Assembly: GCA_001599815.1 (NCBI GenBank)
Contig: BCIA01000002.1
Location: 4,189,626-4,253,625 of the forward strand
Direction of reading: 5' to 3'
DNA: 64,000 bases
Source of the DNA: Furcasterigmium furcatum
Taxonomy: Eukaryota; Ascomycota; Sordariomycetes; Glomerellales; Plectosphaerellaceae
Shown here: piece by piece, positions 30,494 to 41,235 of the stretch
Layout: every line of letters starts with the position of its first letter
How positions within the stretch are numbered: position 1 is the stretch's first letter
The notes under the pieces: generated by a model
Databases searched by the model: none
Told to the model about the DNA's origin: nothing
The model's input: the letters and a program-made list of their open reading frames with translations, nothing else
Translations under genes and position numbers: made by a program

Positions 30494-32289
30494 TCAAGTC
30501 CTGGTCTCGACTTGCTTAGCCATATCCTTCTCGCTCTTTTCATCCACCGCACCCTCCTCGTCAGTCCTGTCCTGTTTACCCTCGAAGATCTCCCTGATTT
30601 CCTCCAGCGTATACCCCTTCGTCTCCGGGAACAAGAACCAGACAACCACGAAGAGACCAGCAAGAATGCAGCAGAATACTATATAGTATTTCCAACTGAT
30701 GGCCTGCATCGCAATAGGATTGACTTGGTTGCCGAGGATGAGGGCAACAAAGGTCGAGATGTAGGTGACCGACAAACCACGTCCTCGCAGTGTATAGGGG
30801 TAGATCTCCACGGTGTACGCTTGGAGTAGTGGCGTCCAGGCAATGTCGTAGAAGAGATAATAGATGAAGATGAACGCAACCACGGCCCGTCCGGTCGCTT
30901 CGTTGCGCGAGTCGACAAAGTGGCCAGTGAGGCCCGTCCAGATGACATAGGAGCAGAACATGCCGGCGACCGAAGTAAGGAACAGGGTCCGGCGTCCCAG
31001 GCGGTCTACCATCAGGGCACCCAGGAAGGTAGAGGCGAGCCAGTTGTAGATCTGGAGCAGCCCGTTGATGAGAGTCTGGTCCTTGACCTCGGTGATGCCG
31101 ATGGTGTTGAGCACGAGCACGAGGTAGTAGCTGACAACCCCGACGCCGTTCCACTGAGCAAACCAACCCACGAGCACAGCGATGAGTGTCCTCTTCCTGT
31201 TCGCAGGCGTTCGGATCAGTTCGAGCCAGGAAACTGCTGCGACGTCGGCTTCTTCGATCAGGGCTTGCTCAATTTCTTCAAGTTCAAACCGAACCAGAGG
31301 GGACTCGAGGTCCCCCCCGGCGTGGAAATCGGCCAGAATTCGGCGTGCATCCTCTCGTCGGCCCTTTGAAACGAGCCACCTTGTGAAGTTCAGTATAGGA
31401 TCCATGGGCGGGACATTGAATAAGGTAGTCATACCTAGGTGATTCGGGGAGGAAGAACCAGCCCAACAGCTGGAATACCGGCAGCGCACCCTGCAAGAGG
31501 GACGGAATCCTCCAGCTCCACGTGGACTGGATCTTGAACGTCGCAAAGGTAGTCCAAGCTGCGAAAATCGCACCGAAATACTAGAAGAGGTCAGCTCCTG
31601 AAAACCCACGTCGGGGATGGTCGTGAGGGTGGCACGGACAAAGAACGTGTTATACAGCGCCGTAATCTTCCCGCGTTGGGTAGGATAAGCAAGCTCTGTG
31701 ATGATGATGGGGCTGGGCTGCCCCAGGAAGCTGGTGAAGAAGCCGAGAAGCGCCCTCGCTATGATGAAGCTGTGGAGGTCCTGGGCGAGACCCTGGAGGA
31801 TAGCAAAGGCGATGCAGGTCACGAGGCCGATGCCGATCGGGAGCTTGCGTCCCCATCTGTCGCTGACGTATGCGACGAGGAACAGCGAGAAGACCTTTCC
31901 GAGAGGGTATACCGAGTTCATCAGTCCAAGCAGAGCGCCCTTGGGTTGTCCGAAGAATTCTCGCCACTGCGGCAGAGTCTGCAGTCCGTTCATCATCGAA
32001 CCTGACCCAGGAGCTGTCAGCCACCGTATCAATTATCAAACATAGAGCCTGCGAGGTTATCGTACCGTCATATCCGACCGATGCCGAAGAGAACAAGGGG
32101 ACCAAGAGACACAAGTTCAACTTGACAATGTGCCAGGTGCGGTACCATGGCTTTGGGTCCTTGGGGAGAAACTGATGGCACATATTGTCAACGGAACGTC
32201 TATCGAGCAGTTTCGGGCCGGATACTCACCTCGGAGAGCTTGGAGCCTACAGTCTCCTTGGCCACATCGCGGCGGGAGAAGATACCCAT
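30494..32289 (-). CDS. MFS sugar transporter (lactose/oligosaccharide permease-like)
   Basis: Five exons, 32289-32230, 32171-32066, 32001-31640, 31580-31435 and 31379-30494, encode 519 residues. The short first exon (MGIFSRRDVAKETVGSKLSE) starts at an ATG in accATGG. Sugar-porter marks are DRWGRKLPIGIG, FFLPESPRWLVSKGRREDA, VDRLGRRTLFL and FPETKGYTLEEIREIF. The TM7 region reads WFAQWNGVGVVSYYLVLVLN and lacks the QQxxG core typical of hexose carriers, as in lactose permease-like and cellodextrin-like fungal carriers. It would act at the plasma membrane. It is divergent from the Gfo/Idh/MocA gene across about 700 bases, a layout that allows joint control of uptake and oxidation of a sugar or sugar acid. 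Substrate unknown. Confidence 0.9.
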
Positions 32290-32990
32290 GGTGGCAAGCT
32301 CTGATGGTGCTTGAGTGTGCGTCGATTATTCTTTGTGTCGAATCAGGTCGGTAGACTCGTTACTGTTGGTTGGCCGATGGTCATGAAAGACTCGGCGCAG
32401 GGCAGCCATCCTTTTATGAAAAATTCCAGGGAGCAAGCTCACGGTACCAATACGAGCTGGATGCTACGCTTCTTGTTGCATTCCCCACGGGGAATCTTGG
32501 GCATGGAGGACCTCGTGGGCACTACCGCGGGGTGCATTGAGCAAGGATTGAGAGGCCGGCTGGTGTCTCGGCTGAGGGGTGCCTGGGGTTTAGCTTCGGG
32601 GAGTGGCGGGAGCCGGGGCATGAGGCCTGTTAGTGTCGCGGAGTAGCGGGAAGACGCTGGGTGGTGGAGTCGGGGACTATCGGTAAGCTTGATGATTGCT
32701 TTGCATCACTCAACACGAAGCAACACCAACAGCGCCAACCGATGGACGACAATCAAAGGTAGCTGGAAGCGGCAGATTGATCGGCAGTAGCATTAACTGT
32801 GCAGTCAAGGTCTTTCCCGTCGCGTTACATCCAAAGCCAGCTAGCTAGGTTCGCAAACTGCCTTCATAATAAAATGGTGCCCTTCCGTTGTGCAAAACTA
32901 CCGGTTGGTCTCCGTACTCCAACCACGTCCGCAACCGCTACCTTCTCTCTCGCTACAGTGAGGATTTGATCTACCGCTCAGGCAGGAAAA
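32290..32990. promoter_or_regulatory. divergent promoter region between transporter and oxidoreductase
   Basis: About 700 bases between two ATG codons on opposite strands. No gene is seen. Pyrimidine-rich leader precedes the oxidoreductase ATG. Confidence 0.45.
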
Positions 32991-34189
32991 ATGGGCAGCA
33001 TCCCAGCACAATCATCTTCCATTGGGCGGATACTTCGCGTCGGCATCATCGGCTGCGGCGAAATCTCCCAAGTTGCCCATATCCCCAACCTCAACTTCAT
33101 CGCCCACAAGTTCCAAACAACATATCTCTGCGACGTCTCCGAGCAGGCCCTGGCACACTGCTCCCGAAGAGTTCAGGGTCCGCCGCCCCAGACGACGCTG
33201 GACGCCGGCGAGCTCTGCTCGTCCCCCGATGTTGACATTGTGCTGATCGCCAACGCGGACGCATATCATGTCGATCACGGAATCCTCGCCCTGCAGAACG
33301 ACAAGTTCTGCCTGATCGAAAAGCCAGCAGCGGTCAGTTTCCGCGACATCGATCGACTGATAGAGGCCGAAAAGTCTTCGAAAGGCAAGGTCTTCGTCGG
33401 CACCATGCGCCGGTACGCCACCGCCTTCCTCGATGCCGTCGAGGAGGTCGGTGGTCTGGAAAAGATCCAGTACGCGCGCGTCCGGGACATCATCGGCCCC
33501 AATGCGGTGTTTGTGGACCAGTCCGGAACATTCCCTCAGAAGTTTGACGACATCAGCAAGGCCGCCAGCGAGGACAGGTTGCGCAGAGAGACGGAGGTCG
33601 GCGATCAGGCGCTTGGGAAGGAGTTTGGTGTCCCTGTCACGCCATCTTCTCGACGCATGCTGAGGGTGCTCGGCGGGTAGGTTTTCCGGTTTCTACGAAA
33701 ACACGTACAGTGGTGCTAATTACAGGGTGTAGCCTCGGAACCCATGATCTATCAGCGATGCGTGAGATCCTCGGCATGCCTCGCCGTGTCGCCGGCGCCT
33801 CCCTCACCTTCCCCGGAATCTTCAGCGTACTATTCCAGTACGACACCTTCTCCGTCACGTATGAGTCCGGCTTGAGCGGCGTTCCCCAGTTCGACGCGCA
33901 TATCGAGATATACTCACCAGACAAGATCGTGCGGGTGAACTTTGACTCGCCATACATCAAGGGCTTGCCAGTCACCATGACTATCAGAGAAAAGATTGGG
34001 GAGGGCGGGTTTCAGGAGAGGTATATCAGAAAGACGTATCAGGATGCCTATACGCAGGAGATGTTCGAGCTGTACGACTGCGTTGTCAACGACACGGCGC
34101 CCAAGACGAGCGCTGTTGATGCAAGGAACGACATTGAGCTGTTCCGCATGATTTTGCAAGCGGATGCAGGCAGATACACAGAGGCATAG
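32991..34189 (+). CDS. Gfo/Idh/MocA-family NAD(P)-dependent oxidoreductase
   Basis: Two exons, 32991-33676 and 33733-34189, encode 380 residues. The acceptor at gtgtag gives the junction RVLGG-LGTHDLSAMRE; the earlier acceptor at ttacag would run into a stop. The N-terminal Rossmann fold shows VGIIGCGEISQVAHIPNL (residues 17-34) and the family motif CLIEKPAAVS, whose Lys is catalytic. LGTHDLSAMREILG holds the family's His-Asp site in the C-terminal sheet domain. Members oxidise or reduce sugars, inositols or sugar derivatives with NAD(P). The presence of a divergent sugar transporter and a downstream transporter suggests a catabolic role. The substrate is not predictable. No signal peptide, so cytosolic. 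Confidence 0.9.
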
Positions 34190-35257
34190 AGCAGAACGAG
34201 ATGTGGATAGGTTATGCCTTGTTCAACCATTCTTCTCTGCGATTTGAATGATGCTGCAGCTTGCGGTTCCGTTTATCGTGTTATGCTGTCACCGCGTTGC
34301 AAACAACACTCCCTATCACGTCGAGAAGAAAGGCTATGAAAGTTACCAAGATCCCGGATTACATCGGGTACCCAACCAAGGAGAAGCTAGTATACGGTGA
34401 TCGACAAGGCGTCGTTGAGAGGCTTGCCTCAACCTTCTCTACATCGCGCAAGAGTGCTCTGGTGCAGAGACTCTGTTGCAGTCCGCAAACGGGATGCCAA
34501 ATGCTCTTCCGCAACCGCCTCTTAGCTTGCCATTCCGTACTTGCGTGTGCTCACTTCCCGGATGTGCTGGCTTCTTATTCGCGCGGTTGTCTACATCGCA
34601 GGTTATTTCACATTCCCATCAGATCCCCTCATCCGACTTCCGCGCCTCGTCCTCCGACTTCCGACCCAGGCAGCTCTTGGTCCCACTCACCGAGTCACCG
34701 CTGCGGAGTGAACCGAATTCACCCAGCGTATTATCATCCCCCGTGCCCAAAGTTCCAATATACCATTTGTTCTTGGCTTCCAAGCACCAATAGAACGTTC
34801 TCTAGCTTTTTGGGCGCTCCCCCGACATCCGCTTTGCGCCCCTGGCTTCCTTTCAAAGATACCTGTTGACTCTGATTATCCAGTGAAGCGCCCTGTGCCT
34901 CGGATGGCGGGCGGACCACGGCTAAAAGAACTTTGGGTTGGAAGTCGTCCTCAGCCAGGCTATCGGGGGGAACGCCTACGGGGAGCAGACCATCTCCCCG
35001 GGATCCCCAGATTCCTCTCTGTGGAGGCCCATTTGGGGTTCATGTGGTCTGAGAGTTGACGCGACGGCAGGGATCATGGGCTCGTTAGATCCCCGCGGAA
35101 AATGGATTCACTGTTTTTTATGCGACCGGCTCCCGTGAGGCAGGTCTATAAACAGTTCACTGCGACCTCTCCCATGGGACACAACTGATCCGACGTGAAC
35201 TACATCCACCTCGACCTCAGCCGGCAGCTTCACGACACGGTACCAAGCAACAACAAC
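34190..35257. other. intergenic region, no gene seen
   Basis: A 609-base plus-strand frame occurs (34261-34869) but is Cys/Ser/Pro-rich without domain character and I do not call it. The last part is the leader of the second transporter gene. Confidence 0.45.
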
Positions 35258-37025
35258 ATGAACAACGAGAAGACCCAGACTGCTGAGGGCAGAGTCGAGG
35301 AGTCTCGCGACCTCGCCGATCTCGCGACGAGAGAAGACCACGAACTCACTCGATGGCAGTGCATCAAGTCGAATCCCTGGGCGTTTGCCTGGGCGGCCTT
35401 CGGCGCGTGGCAGATCCTCCTCGTCAGCTACGAGAACCAGGCTGCCGGTCTCGTCGTCGGCATCCCAAAGTTTCGAGAAGACTTTGGCTACTACCAGGCC
35501 GGCGGCTGGGTGCTTCCTCCGGCCTGGCAGGGCGCTCACTCTGGCGGACCCGTTGCATCGTGAGTACCTATTTGTGCTGAGATGCCCGGGAGAAGAGAAC
35601 TTTGGCTAACAAGCATCCTTCTTGTGCCGTTTAGTCAAGCTGTCGGCGCCATGATTTCGGGACAAATCGCGGATTACATCGGCCGGAAGAGGACCATCAT
35701 GGGCGCCCTCGTCATCTCGTTTGCTTCCATCACGATCCAGGTCTTCGCGTACAATAACCCCATGTTCTTCGGTGGCAAGTTCCTCAACGGATTCGCCGTG
35801 GGCACGCTCAAGGCCGTTTCGACGACATACATCAGCGAGGTAAGCCACCGCCTCGCGCGTTCTCCTCGTCGGTATGACAAGATAGCTGACAAGGATTCAA
35901 TAGACGGCCCCCTTGCCTCTGCGCGGCTTGATGACTTGTCTCATCGGTCTGGGCTACACACTTGGACCCTTTGCCGTGGCCCTGATTCTCAACGCAACCG
36001 GCACTCTTGATAGTGCCTGGGCCTACCGCGGAGTTTTCGTCTCCCAGTATGGTGTCGCGGCCATCTCTGCCTTTTTCGTCTTCTTCATGCCCGAGTAAGC
36101 CACCACAGCCTCGAAGGCTCCAACGTTGTCTAACATACTCCTCAGATCCCCGTGGTGGCTCGCAAACAAGGGAAGGAAAGAGGACGCCATGGCGAGCCTG
36201 CGCCGTCTCGGCCACAAAGACTCAGCCGTCCTCCGCTACGCCGAAATCGAGAGCACCCTGGAACAAGTCCGCCACGAGACCGAGACGGTCAGCTATCTCG
36301 AGATCTTCCGCTCCTCGAACCTCCGCCGCACCATGATCTCCATCGCGCCCATCCTCATCCAGTCCCTCGCCGGCTCGCTCTTCATGCAATCCTACACGCT
36401 CTACTACGCGCAGCTGGCCGGCTTCAGCAACGCCATGTCCTTCCGCATCCAGATCGCCGCGCAGGTCCTGTCCATGGGCGGCAACATCATCTCGTGGTTC
36501 CTCGTCGAGCGTCTCGGCCGTCGCCTGATGATGCTCTTCGGCGTCGGAATCCTGCTCGTCATCTGCGTCGTTCAAGGTGGACTGGACATCATGAGCACTC
36601 GGGACTCGCTTCGTGGCGCCGTCTCCATGTGTCTCATGTATTCCTTCTTCTACAACATCGCGATTGGCGCCGTTGCGTTCACGATTCTCGCTGAGGTCTC
36701 GACCTCGCGCCTCCGTGTCAAGACGATCGCGTTCGGCCTCGCCTGCCAGAACGGCTTGAACGTCATGTGGAGCTTCACGCTTCCGTACCTGTTCAACCCC
36801 GACCAGCTTGCTCTTGGTGGCAAACTCGGTTTCGTCTTTGGAGGAACTGCCCTGCTATCCCTCGTCTACCTGTGGTTCTGCCAGCCTGAGACCCGCGGAC
36901 GGTCATACGCTGAGTTGGATGAGATGTTCCTCAAGAAGGTCAAGGCCAGGGATTTCAAGAAGTACCGATCGGATATCCAGGAACGCATTGCTAACGCCGA
37001 GGCTGAATTTGCAAAGGCGGGCTAA
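35258..37025 (+). CDS. MFS sugar transporter (alpha-glucoside/maltose permease-like)
   Basis: Four exons, 35258-35559, 35635-35839, 35904-36094 and 36146-37025, encode 525 residues from caacATGAAC. The sequence has ENQAAGLVVGIPKFREDFGY and WVLPPAWQGA in the TM1-2 loop, as in maltose-permease-like fungal carriers. Other signatures are DYIGRKRTIMGAL, MPESPWWLANKGRKEDA, VERLGRRLMML and QPETRGRSYAELDEMF. The C-terminus EMFLKKVKARDFKKYRSD aligns by eye with EMFNRRVPARQFRKYQLD of the transporter at 9122-11111, so the two are probably related within one subfamily. It is convergent with the PL9-type pectate lyase gene 480 bases away. Likely proton-coupled sugar uptake. Confidence 0.92.
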
Positions 37026-37505
37026 GGAGTAAATAGTAGAAACAAGCCTCATGGAACAAGTCATCGCGAGAAGAGTGGCTAATTCAGGTCAACCGGGGGT
37101 TTACATTTCAACAGACCAGTTAGACAAGGAAGATTATAAAGGCAGTTAGTTTACTGCCCCTCTACTGTCGGGCATTAGTACAAAGTACCTATACAAGCTC
37201 TCAGTTTCCATACCTTGTTAGGGTATTTTAGGGCTCAATGCACAATATCTGTCTCAAACTCTTGTACAACAAGAGCAGACACCACGACTTCAAGCGTTCC
37301 AGTTGAAAAGTTCAAGAAAATGATCATTCGTGGCACGATAGCGTGCTTGTTATATGTTACGGTATGTACTACCGCGTATCAAATATGTAATCAAGAAGAA
37401 GAAAAGATGATCCAGTTTACCTCCCTCCCTCCATGACCTGCCATGGAGGTTCGCTGGTGAGGCCAACGCCCTTGAGCCCCCTCCGCTCTGTGTAACCTGT
37501 CTCTT
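37026..37505. other. intergenic region between convergent genes
   Basis: Rather AT-rich 3' flanks of the transporter and the pectate lyase. No gene is seen. Confidence 0.5.
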
Positions 37506-38666
37506 TTAGACCCAGTTGGTAGTGGCGCCGTAGTTGCGGCCGTTGCGAGGACGCAGGAAGTCGCTGGGGACGATCTTTCCGTTGGACTGGCGGCTTCCCT
37601 TGATGAGGCTGGTGCTGGTGGCGATGAAGTCGCCGTCGCGGAACGAGCCGCCGTCCTGCCAGTTGTTGCCGCTGCCGGAGACGCCGCCGCGGAGGTCGTT
37701 CTGGCGGCTGAGGTCGCTGGAGTCGGCGTTGTTGGCGGCGAGGTTGTTCTGGTAGGTGGCGGTCGAGGAGCGCTGGTTGAAGCCCTCCTCGCGGTTCTTC
37801 CAGGCCGTGTTGTGCGTGAGGGTCATGTGGCCGGGCATGTTGTTGTCGCTGAAGCCGCGGCGGTTGCGGAAGGAGAAGTTGTTGCGCACGACGTGGTTCA
37901 CCGGGCGGCGGTTGGCGGTCGAGCCTCCGCCGAGCTTGATGCCGATGCCGTCGCCGCGCCAGGGGTTGAAGCCCCAGCGGTTAACGCCGTTGTCGAAGAC
38001 GATGTTATCGAGGATGGTGACCGGGTCGGTGAACTCGTACAGGTCGATACCGTCGTCGGTGTTCTCGTAGCTGCGGATACCACGGATGATGTTTCCGGGT
38101 CCGGAGCCCTCCTTGATGGCGAGACCGTCGGCGTTCTGGCCGTTGTTACGAGGGTCGGCGTTGTTGTAGGTGTCGAGGTACACGATCTCGTTGTTCGACA
38201 CGCTGTTCTGCATGTGGAAGCCCGTCTCATAGTTGCTGTGGGTAGTCAAGCGCTCAAAGTAGTTGTTGTGCGAGTTGCGAACATAGATGCCGTAGGGACC
38301 CTTGGTGAAGGTGATCCCGATAACACGCCACCACTCAGCATCCTCCAGATGGAAGATACCACGGTCGTTACCGGCGAGACTGCCGCCCAGAGGAGCAGGA
38401 GTTCCGGGCATGTTGTCGCCGTCGATGACGACGTTTTCGTTGCCATAGTTGCGGATGGTGTAAGGAGAGCTGCGGGAGCCCTTCTTGCGGATCTGGATGT
38501 TCCTGGAAGGACGATAGGTGCCAGCACGGAGCAGGATGACATCGCCGGGGCTGGCCGAATCGACCGCCGCCTGAATGTTTCCGCCAGCGGAGACGACGAT
38601 GTCCCTAGCCCAGGCGGCCGGGAGAGCGGCCAGGGCGGCGACGAAGTACTTGAGGAGGGGAGCCAT
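37506..38666 (-). CDS. secreted pectate lyase-like protein, PL9 type (parallel beta-helix)
   Basis: An intronless gene for 386 residues. Residues 1-20 are a signal peptide (MAPLLKYFVAALAALPAAWA). The body begins DIVVSAGGNIQAAVDSASPG and DVILLRAGTY, then runs as regular beta-helix coils rich in N/D/G. The block NGQNADGLAIKEGSGPGNII followed by SYENTDDGIDLYEF matches the calcium-binding region of PL9 pectate lyases (GADGFA-K and NSDDGWDLY in bacterial members), including the Asp pair and a Lys that acts as base in that family. Some substitutions (GIDLYEF for GWDLW) leave room for a related PL family or another polygalacturonan lyase. It has no binding module. It acts outside the cell on pectin and is convergent with a sugar transporter. 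Confidence 0.82.
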   Translation of the reverse strand: MAPLLKYFVAALAALPAAWARDIVVSAGGNIQAAVDSASPGDVILLRAGTYRPSRNIQIRKKGSRSSPYTIRNYGNENVVIDGDNMPGTPAPLGGSLAGNDRGIFHLEDAEWWRVIGITFTKGPYGIYVRNSHNNYFERLTTHSNYETGFHMQNSVSNNEIVYLDTYNNADPRNNGQNADGLAIKEGSGPGNIIRGIRSYENTDDGIDLYEFTDPVTILDNIVFDNGVNRWGFNPWRGDGIGIKLGGGSTANRRPVNHVVRNNFSFRNRRGFSDNNMPGHMTLTHNTAWKNREEGFNQRSSTATYQNNLAANNADSSDLSRQNDLRGGVSGSGNNWQDGGSFRDGDFIATSTSLIKGSRQSNGKIVPSDFLRPRNGRNYGATTNWV

Positions 38667-39656
38667 GGTACGGCAATCTCAAGTGTGTGTGAAGAGGAGG
38701 CAAGAGAAGATGAATAAGCGGAGGCCAAGAAGGAAAGCTTGAGAGGAAGAAGATGAGATGGGAAAGGATATGCGGCTTTGTTTGATAGATCGCAGCGATC
38801 TGCAGATCTTAAATAGAACTTAGTCGGGGACGAGTCGATTCGTGGACCGACTGGCAGAGCTCGCCATCTCTTCGGTAGATGGCCGACGGGACTCACGCCA
38901 TCCCGGCGCATTCACAGACGGCTCCATCCAGAACTCCTTGGGCGATATTAGAGTCCGGATGCGGCAGCTTCGTCGGCTCGGCGCAGTGATAGCGGCGGGG
39001 ATGCGGACTTCTCAGAGCGAGTGCCGCGTGGACTGTCCCGGGGCGGAGGATGCATGTCGTCGGCTTGGACGGACGTACTGCCCGTAATAGGGGTTCATCC
39101 GGCTCGGGACTTGAGTGCCGTTCCACTTCGAGCTCAGCACGCACGCGTGACCAGGGATGATGCGCCGAAGCTTGCACTCACATGATCCATGGACGTGGGT
39201 GCTCGCTGCCATGGTGCTGGAAGGAATATAAGGCTGACGGGATCCATCGACAAAATCGGGCGTCATGTCTGTTCATTGGAGCGAATTCTGGTGACGAGAT
39301 CTCAAGCCGACGTGGCCCTTTTCTTGGGCTAATTAGTTGCGTTGCAGCCAAGGTTTGCTCCCAATATCCGCGAGTGCCGTCTTCCGTGCGTTTTGCTGGT
39401 GAACTTGGTCAGCGCCGCTTGGCCCTTTGACGCCCAGCCTCGGGATGCCCGGGGTCTTACTGCAAAAGACGACTCGAGATAGGAATCATGGTGGGAATTT
39501 ATTGCCCATGCTTGGCCTTGTCTCAGACTGCCGCCCTGGTCGGAGATAATCAATGGCAAATTCTCCGTTTTTCCGTTAGGCCAAGGATTTGTTCAAATTG
39601 TGCCACGGGTAGGGCGGATGCGGATTTCTTGGAGGCCTTTTTTATAGGGATGCCCA
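38667..39656. promoter_or_regulatory. promoter region of the PL9-type gene
   Basis: On the minus strand CTATTTAAG (38808-38816) is a TATA-like element about 145 bases before the ATG. GCGGGG near 38996 matches the CreA consensus. The distal part is featureless; no gene is seen. Confidence 0.4.
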
Positions 39657-39878
39657 TTATTGACCTCGCTGGATTCTGGCATTGACATCAGCACTGTATT
39701 GCAAAAGAAGAACCTCCGCCTCCTCATCATTTCCCGTCAAGACTGTGACATGCAGAGCCGTGTGGCCGCTGGTATTTGGAGTATCGACATCTGCAGCCGA
39801 CTTAAAGAGCATGTCGATCAACTCCAAGGACTTCGAAAAGCCCCAGGTCGCAGGCGCGTCAAGAAAAAGTGTTGGCCA
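39657..39878 (-). pseudogene. ankyrin-repeat gene fragment
   Basis: A minus-strand frame of about 73 codons reads LIDMLFKSAADVDTPNTSGH, TALHVTVLTGNDEEAEVLL and LQYSADVNAR before a TAA at 39657. That is the end of one ankyrin repeat plus one complete repeat (NxxGxTALHxAxxxGxxExxxxLLxxGADVNAR). The expected next repeat is lost after the stop, and upstream the frame is not supported beyond WPTLFLDAP. There is no start codon in a good place. It is probably a remnant of an ankyrin protein, often the C-terminal part of fungal NLR or HET-linked proteins. Confidence 0.65.
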
Positions 39879-40321
39879 TTGTCAGTTCTGACAGAGGCTT
39901 GCGCCTGCCTGCACCTCGGCCCAAGATTGGTAGAGTGCGTTGCTAGCGTGGTGAAGCCTCAACATGAGTGATGTATGGTGTCGTGGCGGGGTTGTCCGGG
40001 CACTTATAAGTCAAGTCAGCCCGGCTTCGAGATACACGCGACCGTGCCTCATGAGGGAGCGGCTCAAGGACCCGAAAACTCCACCATCCGATGACTTCAT
40101 GTTGCTTGAATCCCTCCACCGGTACCGGACTAGTGTCGCCCGAGCCAATGCTGCAGTGCGGGCCCGAATTGCAGAGGCCTAGCGAACGACCGAAAGTCAC
40201 ATCAGTCATCGGCCGGAGGACTGTGGCCCGAAGCGGTTGGGCCACACAGGTCGCAAACCGGCGTCCGATAAGGTGCCATGGGTTTCTCGTGTACCAACTT
40301 GATATCGGCTGTTGAACTTTG
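39879..40321. other. intergenic region upstream of the kinase gene
   Basis: No gene is seen. It may contain further eroded ankyrin sequence near 39880-39950. Confidence 0.4.
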
Positions 40322-41202
40322 ATGTCTTCACCCTCAACATACCGAGCCATCACACCGACCATGTCCGTCTCAGATCCCACGATCACGAATGATGACTTGA
40401 TTCAGACGACAGCTAGACTGCGCGGGCGCATTGAGCGTTTACTGCTCGAGCAAAGACTGTCCCATCCGTCCCGTCGCATCCTCATCGCGCTCGCCGGGGT
40501 GCCAGGGTCGGGAAAGTCTACGGTTTCGGGTGCCCTGCTTCAGGACCTGCAGAGTCACGGTCTGGAGGATGTCGCAGTTCTCCCCATGGTGGGTTGGACC
40601 TCATCCATCCAATATGCCTCTGTTGCTGACTGAGTCATCTGTCACAGGATGGTTTTCATTTCTCCCGTGCGACCCTCGCTTCCTTCAGTGATCCAGAGCT
40701 GGCATTTCGACGACGAGGGGCACCCTTTACCTTCGATGCGGTCGGCTTCGTCGACTTGGTGCGACAGTTGAGAGAAACACCGGTAGCAGGGTCCGACGAG
40801 CCGCAAACCGTCATCACAGCGCCGAGCTTCGACCATGCTGTCAAAGATCCCGTCCCAGATGCCATCGCCGTATCGTCTCGGACCAAGGTGGTCATTCTAG
40901 AGGGCAACTACACGTTGCTAGATGAGAGTCCGTGGAGTACCATTGCTGGGCTTGTTGACGATAGGTTGGTGGCTGATCAATTCCTCGCATCGCGAGCTAT
41001 TTTCTGACATTCTCCGATACACAGATGGTTCGTCGATGTTCAGCCAGAGGTAGCGCGCGAACGGCTCGCTGCCCGCCACGTTCAGGCTGGTATTGAAGAG
41101 ACGATGGAGCTGGCGCTCGCACGGGTAGATGAGAATGATATACCGAATGGCGATCATGTCCGGCGTAACTTGATTGAGCCCTCTGTTCGCATTTTCAACT
41201 AG
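40322..41202 (+). CDS. P-loop kinase of the YFH7/YggC (uridine kinase-like) type
   Basis: Three exons, 40322-40588, 40648-40964 and 41025-41202, encode 253 residues. A second in-frame ATG at 40361 (MSVSDPT) is a possible alternative start. The Walker A motif is LAGVPGSGKSTVSG (about residues 57-70). The junction PM-DGFHFSRATL gives the MDGFH motif of this kinase group, and RRGAPFTFDAVGFVDL and LEGNYTLLDESPW follow. The lid RERLAARHVQAG carries Arg residues for ATP. The family is related to uridine kinase and pantothenate kinase and includes yeast YFH7 and bacterial YggC/FrcK-like proteins. The substrate is mostly unknown; sugars such as fructose have been proposed for some members. Its place next to regulators and an ankyrin relic gives no clear hint. 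Confidence 0.88.
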
Positions 41203-41235
41203 GTAGTCTTAGCGATTGATGGCAAATGAAGCTGT

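Noticed and set aside
34261..34869. Plus-strand frame of 202 codons
   Set aside because: It has a Cys/Ser/Pro-rich random look, no signal peptide or domain and a poor start context.
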